From positions 1,018,127-1,082,126 of the forward strand of contig RHPI01002402.1 of assembly GCA_009103225.1 (NCBI GenBank): 64,000 nt of DNA. Reading direction: 5' to 3'. A program made the position numbers and the translations under genes. Below the pieces are notes generated by a model. The model was not told the DNA's origin and made no database searches. It was given only the letters and a program-made list of their open reading frames with translations. How positions within the stretch are numbered: position 1 is the stretch's first letter; every line of letters begins with the position of its first letter. This document shows positions 31,301 through 43,466 of the stretch, in pieces. The stretch is from Chlorokybus atmophyticus (lineage: Eukaryota > Streptophyta > Chlorokybophyceae > Chlorokybales > Chlorokybaceae).

Positions 31301-32519
31301 TTGGCTATGTAGCAACATGCATTGGTCAGCGATGCCACTGTTTGACAGACAAGGTCAAGGCAAGTTTGTCACGAAGATCACCTAGTTGCTGCAGAAAGTG
31401 CCGCGCAGTTGACTCTGGTACTTGCTTATTGCGCTGGATGAACTTGGACATGTCCCCACCAGCACAGTACTCAAGGATCAGAAAGATTCGTCCCGGACCC
31501 TGCACATTGGGTTGAAGTGGAGGTCAAGCATACGAAAACACAATATTGGTAGCAATGCAATTCTTCAGCATTGATAGATGTAGATGGAAGCAAGCTATGG
31601 ACTTCGTGACGTTGATCGAAGGTCGTCATGGCACATGCACACCACTGAAGGAATGCAACTGTGATTGGTCAAGTGCTGGATACAGCAAACAAACAACAAG
31701 CAACAGTACGAGCCTGGAGTCCGACTGAAGGAAACAGTACAACCGTAGCCAGCAAGTATTGGACAATAGAGACACAACTGTACTCCAGAAGACCATGCAT
31801 CCTTTGAGCAGAGATGGGCAGCGTATTATACGTGCCCATCCACTCTTACAACGAGTTCATGATGAGACCAACAGTCAAGGACATAATCTAGTGCGCAATG
31901 AACGAATGTGAACTAGCGAACATAGCTGTCCAGCTGTAGCTACATTGACTGCAACCTGCTACTAGCGGAGCGAGAAAGCTACTTCAATTTTCCCCTACTG
32001 CGAGCACACCCTCCCATGCTGTTCAACAATGTTGGCTGGTGGGATGTTCCACTGCACCGACTTAAAACCACTCTGTGTGGCTCTGTCTCGCTGTAATGTG
32101 CCTATGACGACATAACACTCTGCACCGGCAGCAAGGCAGGCACCAACCTTGTAGATGTCCAGCAGGCGGATGATGTTGGGGTGCTGAGTGCGGCGGAGGA
32201 TATCTATTTCGCTTTCTAGACTCTGCTGCAGTTTTCGGTTCAGCTTTTCCAGCTGCATCTCTTTGACGGCAACCACTTGGCCTGAGACCCTGTGCCTTCC
32301 TCGCCATACAGTGGCAAAGGAGCCGGCGCCAATCTGCCCCTCGACGATCCAATCGCCTACCACGCGCTGCGCCGTTGGCATCGCCCCCGCCGGCGACGGC
32401 GACGACAGCAGCGCCGCCGCTGCTGCAGGCACCGCTCCCGCTGCTGCCATTATCGCTGGTGCCGTGGTGGTGGTGGTGGTGGTGGTGGTAGGCCCCAATC
32501 CAGCCACGGCCACGGCCAT
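28323..32519 (-). CDS. ATG1: ATG1/ULK-type autophagy-initiating protein kinase
   Basis: Fifteen exons join in phase: 32519-32148, 31499-31382, 31304-31246, 31123-31059, 30973-30880, 30804-30724, 30632-30524, 30417-30366, 30289-30050, 29852-29725, 29658-29414, 29361-29200, 29131-28921, 28800-28724 and 28571-28323 (TGA). The predicted protein is ~753 aa. Kinase motifs: [91 protein letters not shown] Ser/Pro-rich middle holds the plant-like [15 protein letters not shown]. The C-terminal part ([36 protein letters not shown]) resembles the MIT-like domain of plant ATG1 that binds ATG13. The N-terminus carries a run of nine Thr from a (GGT)n repeat; internal Mets give shorter starts. It starts autophagosome formation in the cytosol. 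Confidence 0.95.
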
Positions 32520-34060
32520 CCACCGTCCTCACCTGCCTGTGATGGCCTCCTCTTCACGCCCCATGCACTCGCACAACCCGGCCAGGGGCCCCAGCCCAAC
32601 AACCCGGGGCACAGCCCGGTTTGGCGGGCCAAGCCCGCCCCAGGCCGCTGCCACGTCCTCGACCAGTTGCTCCTGCTCCAAGGCCGCACACCCACTACCA
32701 CACCCACTACCACGCTTTGAGCCCTTCTACCCAACGCCAAAACCCCGGCAACGCATGCAAGCAGTCAATTCAAGCAAGCCACACACTTGTGCAGCTACAC
32801 CTCTGCCCCCGGTGCTGCCCCCGCCGCCGCAGCTTTCCCGCCCGCGCCTCCTGCAATGGGCAATTCAGCAGCCTACAGCTAGCATGGAAGGCATATGCAG
32901 CAGCGGGCAGTCTGGCGTGGCAGTGACCGACCGCTGCTTCCAGCGCGGGTGTGCACACAGCTCTGTGCGCTGCGCCGGCTTGTGCGCGCACGGGAGTTTC
33001 TCCTCAGCCAATGACAACCGATCACGTGTATGGCCCCTCAATCGCAGTGAGGCTCAATCGCAGTGAGGCCCACACATCCAGTGACAAGCATGAGCACTGC
33101 GTTTTCAATCTCTCAATGAGTTACAAACTTACTGGTACATTGAAGGGCAGGTGCTGTATTCTTTCTAATGTTTACAAGTGCTTTTAAAATATATAGGTTG
33201 CGTGTTGGTGAATGAGTTGCATTTCATTTTTATTATTTATGTATTTGATCATTGACATGCGAATGTGCTTGTTATCATCGCGCAACAAATGAAACAAATG
33301 TGCAGTCGCATGGCTACCCCGCCCCCCCCCCCCACCCCTCCACCTCTACCTCCCCTCCCTGGCATTTAACTTTACCATAAATATTTTTTGCAGCTCATTT
33401 GCATGGTGTACAATTGATCAACTCGTTGTTTCTTCACTGTCAATAGGTGCATATTTGAAATCCTCAGATTAGTCATTGTTAACATGCTAATATGAGCAAC
33501 AACGGAAAAATAATTCAAAAGGTAATAGCATATTGCAATCGAAGAAATCGCATGAATGAAACTTCCATGATGGTATCAAAATACATTTCCATAATAAGTA
33601 TAAGGTGTCCACCCAATTTAGCTGCTCTGCGTGTTTGCCCTAAGTTTCACATTATATTCGACATCATCCTTGGTATTCAATTACCATCTCGACATCAAAG
33701 TCAAGTTCAATGGTTGGTCACAATTGTTAATATTGCCAAGGTGAAACACATTGTCACACGTGTCCAATCATGAGCTTCACAGATGTGATGTTAATCGTGA
33801 AACAAAAGTATGCAACAACGCTACACCAACTGGGTGTAGCTTGAAGTCAACAAGCTCCTTTACTTCCTGTCTTGACATTTGTAAGCCAACATCGGTTGCA
33901 ACCGGCAATGGTGCCATATGCAAGTTGTATAGGATGTGGCCGTCGGACGAGTTATCAAGCACAGAGCAACAAAACAAGGAGTGGTAGGCATATTGTCGAG
34001 CTAACACAATGCACAACCTTTTTCACGCTTTTGCAAAGATGTGCAACACTATGCCACTAC
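32520..34060. other. Intergenic; GC-rich ATG1 promoter side then an AT-rich island
   Basis: 32520-33070 is C-rich and presumably the 5' flank of ATG1. 33180-33780 is markedly AT-rich, with TTTTATTATTTATGTATTTG-like sequence, unlike the rest of this region. Only short open frames occur and no protein was recognised. Poly-C (13 nt) is near 33322. Confidence 0.5.
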
Positions 34061-36770
34061 TCAGTCTTGGGCACTCTGATCTGGTATGTCCGCAAACGCA
34101 GCATATTCACCACCCATAGCACGCAAGATGCGTTGCCATGCATTTGGTTGCCCAATGATAGATTCTGTGGTTGAAGGCCATGGGAAGAGCAACTGAGGCG
34201 GCACTCTTGCCATAAGCCACACGCCCGCACTGCGAAGCACAATGCCGGTCGTGTCATTGTCAGTTGAGGGCAACAGAGGTGCACGCATGTGCAGGCTACA
34301 TGCAACAAGCCTTGCTTACCGCAGCTCTTGTTCCAGTTGCTGCGGAAGCCATTTGCACTCGCCAGCAAAAAAGTGCTGTGGCAAATGGGCATTAAGCAAC
34401 CCGCATAACGGTTTGTCATGCCACAGGCTTGTAGTACAGGTATGCATCATGTGCAATCATACTACTGCCATAATCAGCATCTAGACACTGAAGAGGGGGG
34501 GAGGNNNNNNNNNNNNNNNNNNNNNNNNNNNNNNNNNNNNNNNNNNNNNNNNNNNNNNNNNNNNNNNNNNNNNNNNNNNNNNNNNNNNNNNNNNNNNNNN
34601 NNNNNNNNNNNNNNNNNNNNNNNNNNNNNNNNNNNNNNNNNNNNNNNNNNNNNNNNNNNNNNNNNNNNNNNNNNNNNNNNNNNNNNNNNNNNNNNNNNNN
34701 NNNNNNNNNNNNNNNNNNNNNNNNNNNNNNNNNNNNNNNNNNNNNNNNNNNNNNNNNNNNNNNNNNNNNGGGGGTCATATAAATCTACCACAATGTGAAG
34801 TGGGCATCTGGACACACTTACTAGATCATTTGGCTTCAACTTCCCTTTATCCAACAAAGGCAGCGCTCTTTTGAGGTGGCCACCCATGAACACATCCGGG
34901 CCCGATGCGCACGCAGACTTGTCCACAGCTCGCGTGTACAGCGGCTGGGTACTCGCCGTCAACACCTCCAGGCCACCAAGGTCTTGCGCCGCGTGCAGCA
35001 TCTGCAGCAAGCGTGCAGTTAGAGCACTACCGCTATTTGCCAGACAATTTCTTTCAACGCCACAGCATGGTATCGTTACCGAGCGCAATACAATATGCAA
35101 ACGGGTTTGAGCTTACCTGCAGAGTGGGAATTGGACCGCCTCGCAAAAGTATGTTGCTGGCAAAAGGCCTCAGGGACCTGTTGGGGACAAAGCCATCAGC
35201 GGAACAACCGCGCCGAGAACAGCGGAACAACCACGTATTGCATGGCACTGAAAACGGACCTTTCTTCTTGTGTGAGCTGGTCTGGACTTCCCCAACCAGA
35301 ACCAGAAGTGCTGGCTTGGGCGCTGCTTGTGCTCGTAGGTCCACTGCAACAAGCCAGTAACTTCGAGATGTGAGTGTGCTTGATGGTGAATTAAATGCAG
35401 CCCAAAACAGACATGAGGAGTGCCCTCAAACGCACCGCTCACTCCAAACTGCCGACACATCATCGTCATCTTCATCGTCATCCTCATCCTCGTCCTCATC
35501 ATTGGACAAGGCTTCTCTGTGACTTTCTTCTCCCGCGGTGGCCTTGGCGGCATACACGTTGATGATGCTCTGGAGCTGGGCTTGTGAAGGCTGGTTGATA
35601 ATTAGCCCAACTGCGCCACCCATGAAATCGTACTCACACTACCAAGCAACATCATGAGTCACTTCGCGTACATGCACAGACTCAGGCACATAACAACGGA
35701 CGCGAAGAAGAGGTTGACCATACCAACAAGACTACACAGCGCTTGAAAGAGCCGCCATGCAAGGGGTGCGCGAGCAACACCAACCCAGCAATAGGTGCGG
35801 CTGCAGGTTGGATGTCCTGCCATGGCTGGACACGTTGCAATTAGTGCCAGGCTTAAGGTTCGAACTGAGCGGCCGTCCTAGAGAGATCTACTTATGCACG
35901 AGTTGCACACGTTTACAGAAGACACGTACGTCGTACTTGGTGCTTGTGATTGGAGGGTCAGGAGGCTGGTAGGAACTCTTTAAGCCCAAAGCAGCAGCTG
36001 CAGAGAGATGCCCTCGCATGTGACGCAAAGCCTTCAAGCCCAGCTGAAGAGCAAACTGGCTATGTGCTGCCTGCCAAGACATCCCAAAAGTCGAACACTA
36101 GTGGTGAGCATGCAGCACTTATCTACGCACGAGTATCGCCACCGTCAGTTTAGTGGTGCTGACCTTCATAGTGTCAACCGTAGTAAACGTCCTCATCTTT
36201 GAATACAAAGCCAGCACATGATCCTGCATGGTGCACAACAGCGATTACTTGACTGGCTGGGTTTGGTCTACCTGGAGGACGAGCGGCCAAGCCATAACCG
36301 AGGATTGGTCATTGAATGGACAGTCTCTTGTGACAAGCTGCCCACGCAAGAGTAACAAGCACAGTATCAGCATGCAGGAAGCACTGAGTGACCACCTCTT
36401 GGTTTGCTTGCTCGTGAAGCTTCTCGCGCACGAGTTCTGAGAATGACCTTGGGGTGGGCAGAGTCGGCACGTAATGAAGCGCGCAAGGAGTGAACTCTTT
36501 CAAGGCCAGGACTAGAAATAGCACCATGTCCGCGTTGTCTAACGCGCGTTCCCGCTCGCTGTGCGTCTTGTCCTGCACCACAATGCCTGCCGCCTGCAGC
36601 TCCTCCATTAACTGGTGCGGCCTCAGAAACGCCTGTGGGTACAGACACACAAGTAGCGCATACGTAGTTAATGTCCAAATTAAACACAAGATTAGTCAGT
36701 ACATTGTCCAAGGATAACACTGACTACATTGAGACTAACCTTGTACGCAGGCTGGGCATCATACATGCGC
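34061..36770 (-). CDS. AlgH/UPF0301 (DUF179) domain protein with N-terminal extension (5' end unresolved)
   Basis: Clear domain exons: 35816-35724 (APIAGLVLLAHPLHGGSFKR, continuing CVVLL), 35638-35443 (CEYDFMGGAVGLIINQPSQA, then an Asp/Glu run), one ~35347-35240, ~35174-35118 (ASNILLRGGPIPTLQ), ~35000-34830 (MLHAAQDLGGLEVLTAST.., DVFMGGHLKRALPLLDKGKL, continuing KPNDL), ~34375-34322 (HFFAGECKWLPQQLEQEL) and ~34299-34061 (WQRILRAMGGEYAAFADIPD, TGA stop). The order follows AlgH/UPF0301 proteins, whose biochemical role is not established; plants have organellar members. Upstream blocks in the same direction, ~36765-36735, ~36630-36400 (FLRPHQLMEELQAAGIVVQD..), ~36225-36180 (DHVLALYSKMRTFTT) and ~36075-35927 (SSYQPPDPPITSTKYD, phase fits exon 35816), are probably its N-terminal extension. 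A further candidate exon lies at ~36990-36927. Intron ~34800-34390 contains an N-gap. Confidence 0.75.
34505..34769. other. 265-nt assembly gap flanked by G runs
   Basis: N from 34505 to 34769, bounded by GAGGGGGGGAGG and GGGGTC. It falls in an AlgH-gene intron, so coding sequence is not visibly lost. Confidence 0.95.
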
Positions 36771-37002
36771 GCTCTGCACGGAGATTGCGATCAGTAACCA
36801 AATTTAAGCCTAGGAAACGACAATACCCATGGCGCATGTGCACAATGGGCACCGTAGTGGGACGGTTGTAACTGCAATGATGTAGGTGAACTCAAAAAGT
36901 GATACACATGCACAACCAAACACACCTGCTATGAACGTAGGCAAGTCTTTTACGGCAAGCACCTTTGTTTCTTTTGTTGTTGGCAACATGTGCAGCATGT
37001 AT

Positions 37003-37048
37003 TCCCCATCTAACATGCAGAATGCACCATCTAACATGCAGAATGCAG
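37003..37048. repeat. Two tandem ~21-bp units
   Basis: CCATCTAACATGCAGAATGCA occurs twice back to back. It is short and non-coding in appearance. Confidence 0.8.
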
Positions 37049-37489
37049 CCTGCATGCATGTGGACATGCGTGCTGGTCAGGATGTAAACCATACGTGCGC
37101 AGGATGCTGCGGCATGTCAGCCGAGCAAGCGCCTTGCTGGCTGTTGGTGAGGACATGTGGGCGCAGTAGCCAGCCCAGAGCAGCACAACAGAAGCAGCAG
37201 TGATTGTCTAATTGCTCTGTGGAGGCCGCAACCCTCTCAACAGCAACCTCCTACAAGGCAGTGCCGGCGCTCATCGACAATGAAGTTCCAAGCAAAAGCT
37301 ACACAGATTACTAGCTTCGCTACGCTGTGTAAGTTTCGCCTTGAAGGCCAGGCTGAGCTTGTGCTGCGAGCTGCTTTGCCTGCTCAATCTGCTTAGCATG
37401 CTAGCAGAACAGCTGTACGCAAGCTCTCCGTGCTTGATGGCCGCTCTAACAACGCCCAAGCCCGCAGCCGTGCCAGCTGGCTACTCTCC

Positions 37490-38019
37490 ATGCAACGCCG
37501 CCCGCATGCTCTGCGCGTTTTACCCAGCGCCACTGTGCATGTGGCTGAAGAGCATAGCAATGTTGATGCCGGTGGTGGCGGCGTCGTCGACGGCGGTATT
37601 GTTCATAGCGGTGCCGGCATGGAGCGGCAGGTTGCAGTCTGCGCTGCCAATGCCAGCTTCTCTACGGCGACGGCGCGAGCTAGGCGCGAGCTTGACAGAC
37701 AGCTGGTAAGTTGGGTGGTTTGCCCAAGGCCTGTTTGTAATTGGTCGCGGAGATGGTCATACCTGGTCATACCTGCTGAATTGGACAAGCTGCGCAGTCG
37801 TGTTTATCAGATAAACATCAACAAGATGCTCACCTCAATACGTGCGTGCTTGTTCAGTGTTGATCATGCAGTGTGCTTAAGCTTGATTCCCTGACTTCTG
37901 TTTCTGGAATTGTCATACAGTCGCCAGCTTTATCAGCCGTTGATCCAGGCGCTAAGGCTGGTGCGCTTTTTGTTCTTTTTGGCGTGTTGCTCTTGACCAA
38001 GATTTACTACTTGCATTGA
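37490..38019 (+). CDS. Small single-pass membrane protein, unrecognised
   Basis: Two exons: 37490-37705 (ATG start MQRRPHALRVLPSATV) and 37921-38019, ending in TGA. The join LDRQL|SPALSAVDPGAKAGA is in phase across a GTAAGT..ATACAG intron. The ~104-aa product has an Arg/Ala-rich N-terminus that could be an organellar transit peptide, a Gly/Val-rich middle, and a C-terminal hydrophobic helix (ALFVLFGVLLLTKIYYLH). No family was recognised. It is directly upstream of the signal peptidase gene on the same strand, but their exons do not link in an obvious way. Confidence 0.55.
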
Positions 38020-38242
38020 GCCATCACATCTAGTCACAGATGTCGTAGAAAGTCTGCTCAAGGAGGACCAATATGCAGACTGGTGCGGTTTGCATTTTCA
38101 GCTCGGAAGCTAAGCTGTCTACTTGATGCGAACAACCCAGCGCCTGCTGCACCCATTGCATCGCGTCACATGTTGAGAGCTTGTTGTGCACAAAAACTAC
38201 ACTATTGGTCCTCATTGACTGAAGTACTGCAGTTGACCACTT

Positions 38243-39993
38243 GTGGAATGCATTATATGCAGGTCGTGTGCAAGGTTCTTTCCTCTGCACGCGTCAACCA
38301 GCGCATGCGCTGGCAAAGACTTCAGAGGTCCAAGAAAGCCTAGCAGTACAAGGTCATCATCATCGCAAAGGTTTCCCAATCCCCTTCAACGGCTCTTTGA
38401 CAATAAGGTGAGCAACAGTGACAGAACATGTCCACCGTCCAGTGATCTCAGTTGCGCATGTATGTTCGCACCGCAACATGTAATGGTTGCTGGCCACCTA
38501 TCTGTGACTGTCAACTTGCAGATTATTGCAGCCAGCCTAGACTCACGACCTTGCCTGCGGTCTCAATGCCTATGGTCTCATCATGTTGCCTGTATGTTCA
38601 GGACGAGCTGATTGAAGTGTCGGGATGGTTTGCTCTAGGATCCTCCCTGGTAAGCATCGCACTAGCTCCTTGTGTACGTCTTGTTGTACAGCGCAGCTGG
38701 GCAATGGTATCCTTGCAGCTCTGGTTGCTACTGCGGGCACCTTGTCAGCAATATTCAGCCAACTTTAGCACATGTTCAATAGCAGCATTCACATGTCTTG
38801 TGGCATTATGTTGCAGGTTGTGCTAGCCCGCGTTACCTTCTTCAACCCCACATGCGTACCGTCCTCCAGCATGTTCCCCACATTGCAGGTGATTGCCGCA
38901 GCAGATTACCGCAACATCTTGCTTAGGTTACCACAGTCACTGTTGTCGACCCATACCACCAGCATGCCAGTGCGCCTCAAACTGATGTTTTTGCACAACT
39001 GATTTCAACAGCGCGGTGACTGCGTGCTCGTGGACACCTTTTCGTACCGCGTTGGCTTCCAGCCGATTCCTGGGGATGTGGTGCGTGCAGCTCGAGATGT
39101 CGTGCTCAGAGATGTGTTGCACATCCAAGAATGGCAATGGCATAATGCTGGACTCTACATGTATATAAGCCAACATTGTAACGGCAACCAGCGCAGGTTG
39201 TGTTTGAACTACCAATTGGGCTTGAAGCAGCAAGTACGGTTGCAAGCCTTGCGGTTGCAGATGGCACGCATGCTAACATAGAACTTTATGCTCAACCTTT
39301 ATCGGTGGTTTGTAGTGTTACAGGACATGACGGAGAATGATGAGCCGGTTCAGTACGTGAAGCGTGTTGTCGCCATGGCTGGAGACACTGTTGAGGTGTG
39401 ATGTTAAGCAAAGCGGTCCCATGCTTGGCATAGCATACATGGTTCATGCTCAGGTTGACGTGAAATGCAAACCCTATGTTTGTTCCCTGTTTGCCAGGTA
39501 CGAGATGGTAAAGTCGTTGTCAACGGCGAGCCCAGGCTGGAGGAGGCCTTGCGGGTGTCACCTGATGCTGCTGATGTCTTGAAAGTTAGTACCAGCTTCA
39601 TGCAGCAGAGAGCATGCAGGCACTGGCATGTGCTTGCAGGCAACTAAGCTGAGCTGGATGCTCCTTGCAGGCCAAGTACTCAGTAGCTCAAGTTGAAGTG
39701 CCGCCCAATTCCCTGTTCGTGCTGGTATGCAACAGATAAATAACACATGGTCGTCCAGTGTCTCTCCTTTGGGTTGCACATGCTTCATGTCCGTAGCATG
39801 CAACCCACTGTGCGATGCGCGCAGCTACCTGTAAGTATCTCCTGTGTTGAACCTGCATACAATGACCATGCAGGGCGACAACAGAAATCGAAGCATTGAC
39901 TCACATGTGTGGAGCTTCCTCCCAAAGCAAAATGTTGTCGGGCGCTGCTGGTGGCGCTTTGCACCTGGAGATCGAGTTGGGCCCATCCAATAA
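38243..39993 (+). CDS. Type I signal peptidase, organellar (thylakoid-type) class
   Basis: Exons: ~38243-38407 (Ser/Arg-rich, ..SSSSQRFPNPLQRLFDNK), 38602-38649 (DELIEVSGWFALGSSL), an uncertain membrane exon near 38690-38765 (LGNGILAALVATAGTLSAIF in one frame), 38817-38888, 39012-39080, 39197-39238, 39324-39395, 39498-39584, 39671-39724 and 39874-39993 (TAA). Motifs: FFNPTCVPSSSMFPTL with the nucleophile Ser; RGDCVLVD; QYVKRVVAMAGDTVE with the general-base Lys; PPNSLFVL|GDNRNRSIDSHVWSFLP, continuing to VVGR. This is the Ser-Lys dyad of family S26, which removes signal or thylakoid-transfer peptides at a membrane. The basic, Ser-rich N-terminus fits a plastid transit peptide. Start codon and membrane exon are provisional. 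Confidence 0.88.
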
Positions 39994-41030
39994 TGGCATT
40001 GCATGGCAGGCAACCGAGGCTGCCTAGCACACGATAGATCTGTTCTGGAATATTGTGCGGGTGCGTAGTAGTTCCGCTGCTCCACGTGCATTGCAAGGAT
40101 CTTATGTTGATGTGCAATGTTTGGCACTGCGAGTGCATGCTTAGCTTGCACTCACTCGCTTGAAGATAATGGTTGCTTTGAAGGCACAAAATATGTGTAT
40201 GACACATACGTTAGTGTAGTGAAAGAGGGGCCCCCAAGCATAGACACAAGCGCAAGCAAGCAAGCTAAAGCATTGCCACACATGCACAACCATTAGCAAC
40301 CTAGGTATACAACTAGGAGGCTGGTCTTATGTGAAATGCCAGACGAGGGCAGGCAGGGTAGGGGGAGGACGGAGCTGGAGCTATTTGCAGAGGAGGAGAG
40401 GATTGCAAGGGAGAGGTTAGGCCCACGGCAATGACCACAAGCAGGACGCCGACAGTGCTGATGCGGACACAACCAGCCCCAGCGCCGCACCTCACCACCA
40501 CAGATCTTTATACCCCTTGTTACAAGACTCACCATAACACATAGCCTTCTGGTCTTTTGTACACATTCATTGCAATTGCTATGATGCATTACGTAGCTCG
40601 GTGTGCAAGGTACCCTCTCTAGTGCAAACAGTACTCACCGATCCTAATACGGACTGGCGGCGGGTATCACACCCAGTGAACAATAGATACCTTGTACCAT
40701 TTTTGGAACTTCAAATCGTTGGGTGCAATGCAAGTAGTGGTGTGTAGAGGGTAGAGGATGCCCACCTGCCCACAAGCGCAAAAGAATTAAGGAGTTGTAT
40801 ATAGGCTCAATGAGGTTATATGGGGTATAAGTCATAGTTTAACCGTGCATTTCAGGCCATGCTCAAAAGTAAGACATACACCACAGGCAAGGCAGGCAAA
40901 GCAAGCAAAGACACTTTCATTAAGGCCCATTTCTATTATCATTGACATACAAGCGTCCGCTGTCAGTGCTGGTACCATACCTACCGGCTCAATAATACAC
41001 AATCAACACACAACCCAAAACGCACACCCC
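39994..41030. other. Intergenic, no gene seen
   Basis: Only short overlapping frames were found. Purine-rich GGAGGACGGAGCTGGAGC-type sequence lies at 40340-40420. Short CAAG/GCAAG tandem words are at 40245-40270. Confidence 0.45.
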
Positions 41031-41146
41031 GTCATGCTAAGCAAGCGCGGCGTCTGTCTTAAAAATCGGAGGGCCTTGCGCCACAAGACCCCATCCCAGC
41101 ACCGCAGCTACCGCCAAAGCTCCTCGCTTCGCTAAATCGCTATGAC

Positions 41147-42097
41147 CTACGCCCGCTGCAAAGCGCATGCTACACGCTGACAGCAAATGCGGATGAAGCC
41201 CTCTAGACGCCGTGGCTCCACCCCGCACTGTGGCAATGTGGCGCGTATACAAACGCAGCACATGCTGGAAGAATCAGCTCCCAGCGCCGCGGACGGTCCG
41301 CTACGTTTCCATCGCAAGCGGGTAGAAGGCGTTTCCTGGCCGGTGGTCATCATACTTGCAACGCTTCGCCGCTTCCGCCACACAGATGGCCGCACCGGCG
41401 CGATCCCCACACGCCATGACGTCCAGCAACAATTTCCGTCGCTTCCAGGCTTGGATGCCACGAGATCCAACCGTCTGCCCTGCACCTTTGGGCATGAAAC
41501 CACACTACTCGCGGCTGACCACAAACCTTGCCTCCGTCAGCAGGGGGAACATCTCGTCACGCATCGCGTCGTGTGTGGCGGTACGTGCTCGGCCAACGCC
41601 GCATCGAAGCAAGTGAGTGCCCTTTAGCTCCAGCGTAGTCCCGCACACACAGTGCGTCACGCCCGCCAACAACGGGTGTGGTAGCCTCAAGCGTACGTGC
41701 AACGCCGTCTGCAAATATCGCAGGACAATCTTGTCGCCGGCGTTCATGGCAGTCTTGTCAGCCACGCACCAGCACCCAACCCCGCGGCAGACGGCCGCCA
41801 TGACACGTCCTTCACCGGGGCGCCACTGTTGTGGATAGTAATCATGGCAACGTCCACCGTCTCCCTCAAGTCCTGCTGCTGAAAATGTGCCATGGTGCGC
41901 GCCAATGCCGAGAGCGGCGATTTCAGGCGACGCGACGCCGGCGGCAACGAAGCATCAGCCGCATGCAAGTCCTGCTGAAACAAGAGTGCGCCGGTGTTGA
42001 CGCCCTCAATGGCCGCAACCGTCTCACTATCCATTTGCGAAAAGATGACGACGACGCTCCCCAATCGCCCACACACGCTGCGCCGCGGCGGGCGCAT
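41147..42097 (-). pseudogene. Decayed C-terminal end of a non-LTR (LINE-like) reverse transcriptase ORF
   Basis: The minus strand reads ..GAPVKDVSWRPSAAGLGAGA, then after a frameshift KTAMNAGDKIVLRYLQTALH..RLPHPLL, then CVCGTTLELKGTHLLRC and RTATHDAMRDEMFPLL. CxCG..H...C followed by a basic H-D block is the zinc-knuckle tail found at the end of many non-LTR retrotransposon polymerases. Further on, in shifted frames, are VQGRRLDLVAS, DVMACGDRAG and AKRCKYDDHRPGNAFYPLAM, which resemble the restriction-like endonuclease region of such elements. Several frame changes and no upstream polymerase core show a dead, 5'-truncated copy. The exact clade is an inference. Confidence 0.6.
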
Positions 42098-42299
42098 GAG
42101 CAGTCATACAGCGCAGACCCACACAGCCGGTCGCAACAGGCAGCGATGCCGGCACCGTGATGCGGGTTCCGGTAGTGGGCCCCCTGCTCTCCGTACTTGG
42201 CAATACCGGCTGTCGCAACAAGTGTTTATTATGTATAGTGGAAGCTTCCTGCGTTGATGTGGTGAGTTGTTGGAAACGCAATTGCATTCCTCATGTTGG

Positions 42300-43130
42300 C
42301 TGGCGGGCGTCGTGGTACGTTTGGCGAGTTTCGGCAGCACTCGCAAGGAGGGCATTCTGCTGCACGCTGAAGGGTGTCACATCCATTTACACAATGTCGT
42401 ACGCGACGTCATAGTCATAATCATGCGCGACGCGTCGAACACGGCCATCAAGAGCAGCAGTCTATACAATTGCCAACCATTCAGATACAGAGTAATGGAG
42501 TAAACGAGGCAGTTAGGATTGTATCAACCATTGTCAACGAGTGATTACACTGATGCTACAAGCTGTCATTGCAGTAGTGACTCGTTACTACACCATGGAC
42601 TCTGCAAGTCACATTTTCACCCCTCCCCGTCAATCAGGATTCCTGACAAAAGATGGACAGCGGATAGCGCTCAAACATAGCTAGGACACGAGCAAGCTCT
42701 TTGCAAGTGATTGACAGACGTCTCATGTCCCTCAAATCAAACCATGGCTGCTGTGATGAAAGTCGCTGCATGCAAAGCCGACGTGTAATGCGCATGGAAC
42801 AGCATCAAAGCAATCTAGGAGCGGTGTACTCAAGCACAAGTGTTCTGCGGATTCCAGCAGCTGAGGTGACAAACTTATGGCAATTGATGCACACAACTAC
42901 CTTGAAACCGTCAAAGCTTACACTACAGCACTGCAATCTAACTTGTACCCATCAACACCTCTGGTCTCGCACTGGCTTGCTGGAGCGTCACAGCCTTTGG
43001 GCCACCACCTGCTGCTTTCAAGCTGGCTGCTGCTGCGTCTTCTGTTAAGATGGTTGTTGACTGCTTTGAGCCGGTACACTGCATCTGCTACCTAACTGAG
43101 TTGACTGACCGGAGTTCTGCAAAGGCGAGC
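42300..43130. other. No confident gene
   Basis: A ~70-codon plus-strand frame near 42880-43050 (AIDAHNYLETVKAYTTALQS) and the opposite strand are both open. Neither shows a known family or clear splice sites. Confidence 0.4.
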
Positions 43131-43466
43131 TCAAGCACCACCATGTGCTGATAGCTCTTGGCACTGAACATGTTGGCGCAACTCTTCAACTCTCCCTCGC
43201 GCATCTCTGTCCTGACCCTCTGAGCAACGCAACTGTCCTGTGCGTTGGGAACCCAAGGCCACTGCTGAGTGCTGCGCAAACAAGGCTTGTAGCTGTGGGG
43301 AGAATGCTGCGAGCACTACAACACCAATAAACATGATTGCAGCATGTGCAATCATGGTCAAGGATGCTGCCAGCCTTGCAGGCCGCGTGTACAGCATGCT
43401 GCATGTGGACGCAGTACGGCAGGAAGCGTCACCATCATCTTGTGGACTTGATGTGCACTCCAGCAG

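Noticed and set aside
32188-33066. 292-codon plus-strand frame
   Set aside because: It is antisense to ATG1 exon 1 and runs on into C-rich promoter DNA without motifs.
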